A DNA stretch of 5,266 nucleotides, taken from positions 1 through 5,266 of the forward strand of contig CATZIG010000143.1 of NCBI GenBank assembly GCA_958419975.1. The letters are read 5' to 3'. Both the position numbers and the translations under genes were made by a program. Origin of the DNA: an uncultured Collinsella sp. Its GTDB lineage: Bacteria; Actinomycetota; Coriobacteriia; Coriobacteriales; Coriobacteriaceae. Under the pieces are notes generated by a model. That model was not told the origin of the DNA. It saw only the letters and a list, made by a program, of their open reading frames with translations, and made no database searches. Within the stretch, counting starts at the first letter, position 1, and every line of letters starts with the position of its first letter. This document shows, piece after piece, positions 1 to 5,266 of the stretch.

Positions 1-1093
1 CAAGAGCTTTTTGCTCCAGACCATCCGCACGCACGCCATGGGCGAGGGATTCGTCGTCGCCGATGCCGACCTATCCCCTGAGCGCCGCCTGCAGGGCGGC
101 CAGGGACAGGGCCTTGCCACCTACCGTGAGCTCATCCGTAACATATCGACTAAAACGCGCCCCGAGGGCGGTGCGCTCAACCTAATCCTCGATCGCTGGG
201 TCGCCTCCTGTGCCGACGCCGACGAGTCTGCCGTCAATGCCCAACTGGCCCCGCTCGAGGAAATGGTCCACGGCTTCGACTTCACCCGCATGCTCCACCG
301 CTACCGCGCGGCCGTATCCGAGGGCGACGAAGAAGCTATGAGCCGCGTGACCAAATGGATTCGCGGCGAATACCGCACCAAGAGTGAGGCACGCGCTGAG
401 CTGGGCTCCTCGACCATCATCAGCGATGACGACTGGTACGACTACGTTAAGCTCATTGCACGCTTTTTGGTCTGCAGCGGCTACAAAGGCATGCTGGTGC
501 TCATCGACGAGCTCGTGAATCTGTATAAGATTCCCAACGCCATCACGCGCCAGTACAACTACGAGAAAATCCTGACCATGTACAACGACACACTTCAGGG
601 CAAGGCGCAGTACCTGGGCATGATCATGGGCGGCACGCCAACCTCCATCGAAGACCGCCGCCGCGGCGTGTTCTCCTACGAGGCCCTGCGCAGCCGACTC
701 GCTCAAGGCCGCTTTGCGCGCGAGGACCTTAAGGACATGCTCGCGCCCATCATCCGCCTGCAGCCACTCACCTACGAGGAGTTGCTGGTGCTGATCGAAA
801 AACTCATGCAGATCCATGCCGGCTACTTTGGCTGGACGCCCACGCTTACCGAGAACGACTTGGTGGACTTCCTCAAGATCGAGTTCGGTCGTGTGGGAGC
901 CGACACGCATCTGACGCCGCGTGAAGTCATTCGTGACTTTATCGAGCTGCTCGACATCCTATGCCAGAACCCCGACGCCAACGTAGCCGAGCTGCTGCAA
1001 AGCGTCGGTGGCGACGCGCCGGCGCCGGCAGCCGCAACATGCGACACCGGCACCGCAGGCGGCGACCGCAACTTCGCCGAATTCACCATCTAA
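1..1093 (+). CDS. brxD: BrxD-like (DUF2791 family) P-loop ATPase, 5' end outside the window
   Basis: Predicted ATP-binding protein related to BrxD of BREX phage-defence systems. The frame is open to the left edge: bases 2-10 encode KSF, followed by LLQTIRTHAM. KS followed by hydrophobic residues is the end of a Walker A (GxGKS) motif, so the TTG at base 11 is not the start. The true start lies upstream, probably by some tens of codons. About 363 residues are visible. After the P-loop come VVADADLSPERRLQG (bases 53-97), a Walker B MLVLIDEL (bases 491-514; Asp codon 506-508, then Glu), and the family-typical MGGTPTSIEDRRRG followed by YEALRSRL (about 626-700), with candidate sensor and arginine-finger residues. 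A helical C-terminal part contains LTPREVIRDFIELLDIL (about 911-961). An Ala/Pro/Gly-rich linker leads to the terminal FAEFTI. The family is recognised from memory of these motifs. The role, probably DNA processing or defence with the downstream helicase, is inference from pairing; the BrxD subfamily name is less certain than the broader DUF2791 assignment. Confidence 0.82.
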   Translation, partial: KSFLLQTIRTHAMGEGFVVADADLSPERRLQGGQGQGLATYRELIRNISTKTRPEGGALNLILDRWVASCADADESAVNAQLAPLEEMVHGFDFTRMLHRYRAAVSEGDEEAMSRVTKWIRGEYRTKSEARAELGSSTIISDDDWYDYVKLIARFLVCSGYKGMLVLIDELVNLYKIPNAITRQYNYEKILTMYNDTLQGKAQYLGMIMGGTPTSIEDRRRGVFSYEALRSRLAQGRFAREDLKDMLAPIIRLQPLTYEELLVLIEKLMQIHAGYFGWTPTLTENDLVDFLKIEFGRVGADTHLTPREVIRDFIELLDILCQNPDANVAELLQSVGGDAPAPAAATCDTGTAGGDRNFAEFTI

Positions 1094-1130
1094 CCTGCCA
1101 AAAAGGGACAGGTTTATTTTGGTAGGTTTT
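1094..1130 (+). terminator. Inverted repeat followed by a short T-run: weak terminator or repeat-element hairpin
   Basis: Directly after the ATPase stop codon, CCTGCCAAAA (1094-1103) pairs with TTTTGGTAGG (1117-1126). This gives a 10-bp stem with one G-U wobble and a 13-nt loop, followed by TTTT (1127-1130) and then AT. Position and layout suit a rho-independent terminator, but the upper half of the stem is all A-T and the T-run is short, so termination would be leaky at best. If so, it would lower helicase expression relative to the ATPase rather than separate the two genes. The GGGACAGGTTTATTTTGG core also resembles dispersed palindromic repeats I associate with REP-type elements. That reading is unverified. 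Confidence 0.4.
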
Positions 1131-1146
1131 ATCTGGGAAAACGCCG

Positions 1147-1173
1147 GGGCAGTAATGCAGCAAGCCACTGCCC
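1147..1173 (+). promoter_or_regulatory. Perfect 7-bp inverted repeat in the helicase leader
   Basis: GGGCAGT (1147-1153) and ACTGCCC (1167-1173) are exact reverse complements around a 13-nt loop. The hairpin ends 36 bases before the helicase GTG start and 22 bases before its Shine-Dalgarno region. No T-run follows, so it is not a terminator. It could be an mRNA stabiliser, a protein-binding operator, or part of a dispersed repeat. The loop contains an in-frame ATG (1155-1157) opening a 22-codon ORF. The pairing is seen directly; the function is unknown. Confidence 0.35.
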
Positions 1174-1195
1174 ACCGCGTTGAGAGATTCGTTTT

Positions 1196-1205
1196 GGAGA
1201 GGAGG
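1196..1205 (+). promoter_or_regulatory. Ribosome binding site of the helicase gene
   Basis: GGAGAGGAGG lies just before GTG 1210, with four bases (CCCC) between GGAGG and the start codon and seven between GGAGAGG and the start. This purine-rich stretch decides the start: the in-frame TTG at 1180 has no comparable site upstream and would translate through the Shine-Dalgarno sequence. Confidence 0.75.
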
Positions 1206-1209
1206 CCCC

Positions 1210-3654
1210 GTGAACGCCTTTGACCGCTACGCCCCGTTTATCCAAGACTTCATCTACTCCCACGATTGGGAGAGCTTGCGCTCCATCCAGGTTGCGGCGG
1301 CAGATGCCATCTTTAACACGCAGGACAATGTGCTCCTGACGGCATCCACGGCTTCCGGCAAAACCGAGGCGGCCTTCTTTCCCATCCTGACCGAGTTTTG
1401 GGAGAACCCGCCCGCAAGCGTGGGCGCCCTCTACATTGGCCCCCTCAAAGCGCTCATCAACGACCAATTCGTCCGCCTCAACGACCTGTGCGAAGAGGCC
1501 GATATCCCTGTCTGGCACTGGCATGGCGATGTCTCGCAGTCGCGCAAGGCTAAGCTCATCAAAAAACCGAGCGGTATCTTGCAGATTACGCCCGAGTCGC
1601 TCGAGGCGCTCCTGATCCATAAGCACATGGCGATCCCGCGCATGTTTTGCGACCTGCGCTATGTAGTCATCGATGAGGTCCACTCGCTCATGCGCGGCGA
1701 CCGAGGCGGGCAGACGCTCTGCCTTATCGAGCGCCTCTCGCGCATGGCAGGCGTGCAGCCCCGCCGCATCGGTCTGTCGGCAACCATCGGCGACCCCGAG
1801 CGCACGGGCGCCTTCCTGTCACAGGGGACGGGACGCAACTGCGTCATCCCCCGCTTTGAGGAGCCGCGCCGCGTGTGGCGCATCTCCATGGAGCACTTCT
1901 ACAACTCGGGTCCCCAGGCGCAGCAGCGAGGATTCGTGAGCACAGGTCCGCAGGAAGCTGAGGTGCTCGCATGCGAGCGCATTGAGGCGGCACCACCCGC
2001 GGCACTACCCGTCGGCGCCCAAGACATGCGCCATAGCGGACAACTCACACAGGAGGAGCGCCGCCAACGCCGCGAGCAGGCACGGGGCAAGGCCGCTCCC
2101 AAAGACCGTCGCACCTCCTCGGTCCCCGAGGGCGAAGTCGACATCCCGCGAGCGACCGAGCAGGCGCTTCTCAACCCCACCGACACGGCGCCCGACAACG
2201 CCGACCCCGGTATGGGCTATATCTTTGAGCATACGCGCGGCCGCAAGTGCCTGGTCTTTGCCAACTCGCGCGAGGAGGCAGAGGCCGTGTGCTCCATGCT
2301 GCGCAGCTACTGCGAAAGTCGACACGAGCCCGACCGCTTTCTAATCCATCACGGCAACCTTTCGGCATCGCTGCGCGAGACGGCCGAGGAGCTCATGCGC
2401 GACGAGGAGCAGACGCAGACAACCGTCACCACCTCTACACTGGAGCTCGGTATCGATATCGGCCGCCTGGAGCGCGCCTTCCAGATTGACGCGCCGTTTA
2501 CCGTCAGCTCCTTTTTGCAGCGCATGGGACGCACAGGCCGTCGCGACCTTCCACCCGAGATGTGGTTTGTCATGCGCGAGGAAGAGCCCGAGCCGCGCAC
2601 GATGATGCCCGAGACCATTCCGTGGAAGCTCCTGCAGGGCATCGCGCTCGTACAACTCTATCGCGAGGAAAAGTGGGTCGAGCCGCCCGAGCTCGATCGA
2701 CTCCCCTACAGCCTGCTCTACCACCAGACTATGTCGACGCTTGCCAGCACCGGCGAGCTCACGCCGGCAGAGCTTGCCCAGCGCGTGCTCACACTCAGCT
2801 ATTTCCATCGCATCTCGGCCGATGACTATCGCGTATTGCTTCGTCACCTCATTAAGATCGACCATATCCAGGTCACCGAGGGCGGCGGACTCATCGTGGG
2901 TCTCGCAGGAGAGCGCATCATTAACAACTTTAAGTTCTACGCCGTATTCCAGGAAAACGAGGAGTTCACCGTTCGCAGTGAGTCGGCCGAGTTGGGCACG
3001 ATCGTCAATCCGCCACCGCCCGGTGAGCGCATCGCCATCGCCGGACACTGCTGGATTGTCGAGGAAGTGGACTGGAAGCGCCACACCGTCTTTGCCACGC
3101 AGGTCAAGGGCCGGGTGCCGGCCTACTTTGGCGACTGCCCCGGTGATATCAATACACACGTACTCGAGCGCATGCGCAAGGCGCTCAACGAGCACGCAGC
3201 ATATCCGTACCTTATGGGTAACGCACGGGCCCGCCTTGCGCAGGCTCGTCATACCGCCGAGATTTCGGGCGCGGGAACCAAGCCGCTCATTAACCTGGGC
3301 GGCGACACCTGGGTGCTCTTCCCCTGGTTGGGAAGCTACGCCTTTTTGGCGCTCGAGCGCATGCTCAAGATTAAATGTGCCGCGGAGCTGGGCCTTCGCG
3401 GACTCGACCCATCACGCCCGTACTTTATGCAGTTTAAGATGAAGGCCGACGAGAAGACGTTCTTTGAAGTGCTCGCCGCCGAGGCCGAGAAGGACTTCGA
3501 CCCCATCGAGCTCGTCTATCCTGGCGAGGTGCCTTACTTTGACCGCTACGACGAATTCGTTCCAGAAGAGCTCGTGCGCAAGGGCTTTGCCGAAGGCGTG
3601 CTCGATATAGAGGGCATGAAGCAGCGCGTTCTCGGCTGGCGCGACCACGCCTAA
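1210..3654 (+). CDS. brxHI: Lhr-like superfamily 2 DEAD/DEAH-box helicase, BrxHI type
   Basis: ATP-dependent nucleic-acid helicase of 814 residues from GTG 1210. All SF2 motifs are present in order: a Q-motif-like SIQ near residue 26; motif I TASTASGKTEA (44-54, Lys51); Ia YIGPLKAL (75-82); Ib TPESLEALL (about 127-135); II DEVH (155-158); III LSATIGDPE (189-197); IV CLVFANSREEAE (347-358); HHGNLSASLRE (380-390); V TTSTLELGIDIG (407-418); VI QRMGRTGRR (437-445). The DEVH box, LSATIGDP and the ELGIDIG/QRMGRTGRR pair are typical of Lhr-type 3'-5' helicases. Lhr is known to act on DNA or RNA-DNA duplexes. About 130 residues separate motif III from motif IV and include a highly charged stretch near 280-301 (QEERRQRREQARGKAAPKDR). 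Past motif VI, a probable winged-helix region (about 480-560) precedes a beta-rich module (about 590-635) and a novel-looking C-terminal domain, giving a shorter tail than full-length Lhr (about 1,500 residues). Its neighbour is the BrxD-like ATPase 116 bp upstream, in the same order as brxD-brxHI. SF2 assignment is secure; the BrxHI name is inference from the pairing. Confidence 0.87.
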   Translation: MNAFDRYAPFIQDFIYSHDWESLRSIQVAAADAIFNTQDNVLLTASTASGKTEAAFFPILTEFWENPPASVGALYIGPLKALINDQFVRLNDLCEEADIPVWHWHGDVSQSRKAKLIKKPSGILQITPESLEALLIHKHMAIPRMFCDLRYVVIDEVHSLMRGDRGGQTLCLIERLSRMAGVQPRRIGLSATIGDPERTGAFLSQGTGRNCVIPRFEEPRRVWRISMEHFYNSGPQAQQRGFVSTGPQEAEVLACERIEAAPPAALPVGAQDMRHSGQLTQEERRQRREQARGKAAPKDRRTSSVPEGEVDIPRATEQALLNPTDTAPDNADPGMGYIFEHTRGRKCLVFANSREEAEAVCSMLRSYCESRHEPDRFLIHHGNLSASLRETAEELMRDEEQTQTTVTTSTLELGIDIGRLERAFQIDAPFTVSSFLQRMGRTGRRDLPPEMWFVMREEEPEPRTMMPETIPWKLLQGIALVQLYREEKWVEPPELDRLPYSLLYHQTMSTLASTGELTPAELAQRVLTLSYFHRISADDYRVLLRHLIKIDHIQVTEGGGLIVGLAGERIINNFKFYAVFQENEEFTVRSESAELGTIVNPPPPGERIAIAGHCWIVEEVDWKRHTVFATQVKGRVPAYFGDCPGDINTHVLERMRKALNEHAAYPYLMGNARARLAQARHTAEISGAGTKPLINLGGDTWVLFPWLGSYAFLALERMLKIKCAAELGLRGLDPSRPYFMQFKMKADEKTFFEVLAAEAEKDFDPIELVYPGEVPYFDRYDEFVPEELVRKGFAEGVLDIEGMKQRVLGWRDHA

Positions 3655-3680
3655 GACCAGTCTTTTTGGGACGGGAAGAC
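3655..3680. other. 26-bp convergent intergenic junction with AAGAC/GTCTT repeats
   Basis: The gap between the helicase stop and the convergent spermidine-synthase-like stop. AAGAC (3653-3657), GTCTT (3660-3664, running on into TTT) and AAGAC (3676-3680) form two mutually exclusive small inverted repeats. The second can make a 5-bp stem plus three G-U pairs around a GGGAC loop. Neither is a convincing rho-independent terminator, although the left palindrome plus T-run could be a minimal one for the + strand. No promoter is seen. Confidence 0.25.
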
Positions 3681-4559
3681 CTATTTGTCGTGAAGGACGG
3701 TGCCGAGGAAGTCGGTGTCGAAGGGCACGGCTTCGGCAAAGGCGTAGTTGCCGCCGCTGGCGATGAGCAGGTAGTTTTCCTCGCCGCCGAACTTCGCATC
3801 GCCACATGGGACCACCCAGGCGTGGGCGAATACCTCGAGTGCCGCGGCAGCGCAGTCGCGTAGGAACGTCACATCGCTCCCCTCGTTTGCGCTCACGATA
3901 TTGGCCACGTAGATACCCCCGGGGTTCAGGCTGCCCCGCACCAGGCGCAACGCTTCAACCGTCACCAGCTCGCGTACGGGCTCGGCACCGCCAAAGCAAT
4001 CGCTCACGACCACGTCGTAGCGACGATGGCCCACGCTCGTAATGCCCAAATATGAACGAGCCTCGGCGGTTATCACCCGCAGACGATCGCCCGCCGCGCG
4101 CTCCAGCTCGTCTAGGTAGAACCAGCGGCGCGCCAGGCGCGTAATCTCTCCGTCATACTCGATGACGTCCATGCGCAAACCCTCGTGCGACATCAGAGCG
4201 AACTTAGGATAGGCAAACCCGCCGCCGCCCAGCATAAGCATGCGGTCGATACCGTGACCATAAGCGTCATGCATTGCGTCCTCGGCCTCAAACACATCGT
4301 CAAACGCACGATAGTACGCAAAGACGGGCTCGGCCCAACGCTCACCGACATAGCTCGCGCTTTGGTAGACGCCGCCCTGCACGAGCACGCGGACCTCGTC
4401 ACCGCTCTCGTCGTGCACACGCTTCACACGCGCTAGGCCGTTGCGGGTACGCGCGACCTGCAAACAGGCAGCGCGAACAGCGACGGCGGCCGCACCAAGT
4501 GCCGCGGCTCCCAGGGCAACGCCGGCAACGACGCCAGCAGAAACACTCGGCTTGTTCAT
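3681..4559 (-). CDS. Membrane-anchored spermidine-synthase-like (Rossmann, SAM-type fold) protein
   Basis: A 292-residue protein. Residues 7-33 are an Ala/Val/Gly-rich hydrophobic segment, probably an N-terminal membrane anchor (or a remnant of a transporter part), followed by Arg-rich sequence. The rest is a class I SAM-dependent Rossmann fold of the spermidine synthase family: nucleotide-binding loop MLGGGGFAYPK (109-119), acidic end of beta-2 DVIEYD (131-136), VITAEARSYL (162-171), YDVVVSDCFGG (181-191), and LNPGGIYVANI (211-221). True spermidine synthases usually have GGGDGG in the loop and a DxxD at the active site; here the loop Asp is Gly and the second Asp of DxxD is Gly (DCFG). The GGGGF...P and D-F-GG pattern is that of the soluble half of actinobacterial 'fused MFS/spermidine synthase' proteins. 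Aminopropyl transfer is therefore doubtful and a small-molecule methyltransferase is possible. The gene starts on the base after the elp3 stop, with AAGGGG (4566-4571) six bases upstream, so translation is probably coupled to elp3. Confidence 0.8.
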   Translation of the reverse strand: MNKPSVSAGVVAGVALGAAALGAAAVAVRAACLQVARTRNGLARVKRVHDESGDEVRVLVQGGVYQSASYVGERWAEPVFAYYRAFDDVFEAEDAMHDAYGHGIDRMLMLGGGGFAYPKFALMSHEGLRMDVIEYDGEITRLARRWFYLDELERAAGDRLRVITAEARSYLGITSVGHRRYDVVVSDCFGGAEPVRELVTVEALRLVRGSLNPGGIYVANIVSANEGSDVTFLRDCAAAALEVFAHAWVVPCGDAKFGGEENYLLIASGGNYAFAEAVPFDTDFLGTVLHDK

Positions 4560-5266
4560 CTAGAGCCCCTTTTGCAGATAGAGTCCATGATCGTAAAAAC
4601 CCAAAAGGCGATAGTACTCGCGCGTACCAATCGCGCTGATCACGTTGATGCGCGTATAACCCGCATCCCGGGCAATCTCGCACGCACGCTCTACGAGCAA
4701 ACGCCCCAACCCGTGATGCTGCGCCGCCTGGCCCTGGTCGCCCACGCGTGCCGCCATGCCATACACGTGCACCTCGCGAATCATCGCCTCGTCCGGCGTC
4801 GTCGGCAACTCGTCCGCATGCGCGGCAACAAACGAATGGTCGGGCAGCGACAACCGCAAAAAGCCCGCGATCTTGCCCTGCGGCGTCACCCACTGCAAAA
4901 AGCGCTCGTGCGTCACCGGCGTCTCGTACGCCACTTCCCCATCAAGAGAAAGCTCATCCAAGTCGGCACCCGCGGTACTGATCTCGCGATAGCGAATCTC
5001 GCGCACCACTGCGCCTTCTCCACGAGCCGCCAAGCGATTCTCGACGAGCTGACGCAGGTTGGGTTTCTTGTTGCCCACCATGATGTCGTCGGAGCTAAAG
5101 TCGCGGATCATGCGACTGATGCGGCAGAACGCCGGCGTCACCACGATGTCGCCGGCCAATACATCGAGCAGCTCTTCCTCGGTATAGGGACGCCACTCGC
5201 CGCGCTCATAGCAGCCCACCAGACGCGAGCCCTCGATGAGCGCACACGGGTAGACCTTGACCTCGT
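4560..5266 (-). CDS. elp3: Elp3, tRNA wobble-uridine modification radical SAM/GNAT enzyme, C-terminal part
   Basis: Elp3 catalyses acetyl-CoA-dependent formation of the cm5U-type modification at uridine 34 of tRNAs. In bacteria it works as a single protein in the cytoplasm. Only the last 234 codons are visible; the frame continues unbroken to the right edge, entering as EVKVYPCALIEGSRL, so the GTG at 5219 is an internal Val and the radical-SAM CxxxCxxC cluster lies outside. Visible landmarks are GEWRPYTEEELLDVL (end of the radical SAM region), the tRNA/linker signature CRISRMIRDF with NKKPNLRQL, IREVHVYG (about 4764-4787), the GNAT acetyl-CoA loop QHHGLG (4704-4721), and the family-typical end REYYRLLGFYDHGLYL. 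The usual CxCxxCREV zinc-binding patch corresponds to VREIRYREI here, without Cys. The stop TAG abuts the ATG of the next gene. No promoter is visible because the 5' end is off the window. Family assignment is secure. Confidence 0.93.
   Translation of the reverse strand, partial: EVKVYPCALIEGSRLVGCYERGEWRPYTEEELLDVLAGDIVVTPAFCRISRMIRDFSSDDIMVGNKKPNLRQLVENRLAARGEGAVVREIRYREISTAGADLDELSLDGEVAYETPVTHERFLQWVTPQGKIAGFLRLSLPDHSFVAAHADELPTTPDEAMIREVHVYGMAARVGDQGQAAQHHGLGRLLVERACEIARDAGYTRINVISAIGTREYYRLLGFYDHGLYLQKGL
4566..4573 (-). promoter_or_regulatory. Ribosome binding site of the spermidine-synthase-like gene, inside elp3
   Basis: On the minus strand, AAAAGGGG within the last codons of elp3 is followed by CTCTAG and then ATG. 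The Shine-Dalgarno core AAGGGG is six bases from the start, and the six-base spacer contains the elp3 stop codon. A terminating ribosome would sit on this start, which fits translational coupling in a two-gene operon. Confidence 0.65.

Noticed and set aside
11..13. TTG as start codon of the ATPase gene
   Set aside because: The frame is open further left and encodes KSF, the end of a Walker A motif, so the real start is outside the window.
182..910. 242-codon minus-strand ORF inside the ATPase gene
   Set aside because: It is antisense to conserved Walker B and BrxD-family motifs and its translation is His/Val/Ala-rich shadow sequence.
1105..1133. Sigma-70-like promoter (GGGACA ... TTTATC) ahead of the helicase
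   Set aside because: The match to both boxes is poor and the segment is better explained as a hairpin with a T-run.
1109..1136. Tandem 14-base direct repeat (CAGGTTTATTTTGG / TAGGTTTTATCTGG)
   Set aside because: Only about 10 of 14 positions match in low-complexity T/G-rich sequence; the inverted-repeat reading is stronger.
1180..1182. TTG as start of the helicase
   Set aside because: It has no ribosome binding site, and the next 30 bases include the strong GGAGAGGAGG that serves GTG 1210.
2341..3252. 303-codon minus-strand ORF inside the helicase
   Set aside because: It lies wholly antisense to a gene with complete helicase motifs. Long antisense frames are expected at this GC content, and its translation has no recognisable motif.
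4399..4893. 164-codon minus-strand ORF across the elp3/spermidine-synthase-like junction
   Set aside because: It is another frame of two well-supported genes and rich in Arg/Cys/Gly, as expected for a frame shadow.
5217..5219. GTG as start of a complete 219-residue GNAT acetyltransferase
   Set aside because: Elp3-like sequence continues in frame to the right edge, so this is an internal Val in elp3.

Overview
This is high-GC bacterial DNA with compact gene spacing, GTG starts and strong G/C bias at third codon positions. An actinobacterial lineage, most likely Coriobacteriia (Collinsella or Olsenella type), fits the base composition and the protein styles seen: a BrxD-like ATPase, a bacterial Elp3, and a GGGGF-type spermidine-synthase-like protein. 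This placement is inference; there is no rRNA or other marker in the window.

Left two thirds (1-3654, + strand): two consecutive genes. The first is a BrxD/DUF2791-family P-loop ATPase whose 5' end lies left of the window; its reading frame enters through the Lys-Ser of the Walker A motif at bases 2-7. After a 116-bp gap holding two inverted repeats comes an 814-residue superfamily 2 helicase of the Lhr/BrxHI type, starting at GTG 1210. An ATPase of this family next to an Lhr-like helicase is the arrangement of brxD-brxHI in type 2 BREX phage-defence loci, and also of smaller ATPase-helicase modules outside BREX. No BREX core gene (pglX, pglZ, brxC/pglY) is visible. Everything to the right of the helicase is unrelated, so any further partner must lie to the left.

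Right third (3681-5266, - strand): a convergent housekeeping-type pair. The 3' part of elp3 (tRNA wobble-uridine modification, radical SAM plus GNAT) runs in from the right edge. It is followed with zero spacing (TAG directly abutting ATG) by a membrane-anchored spermidine-synthase-like Rossmann protein that lacks residues typical of true aminopropyltransferases. The two convergent units are separated by only 26 bp (3655-3680).

The main point of interest is the ATPase-helicase pair as a candidate DNA-processing or defence module at the edge of a core-gene block, together with the structured leader between its two genes. No tRNA, rRNA, CRISPR array, insertion sequence or other mobile element is recognisable, and no stretch over 300 bp lacks a gene.
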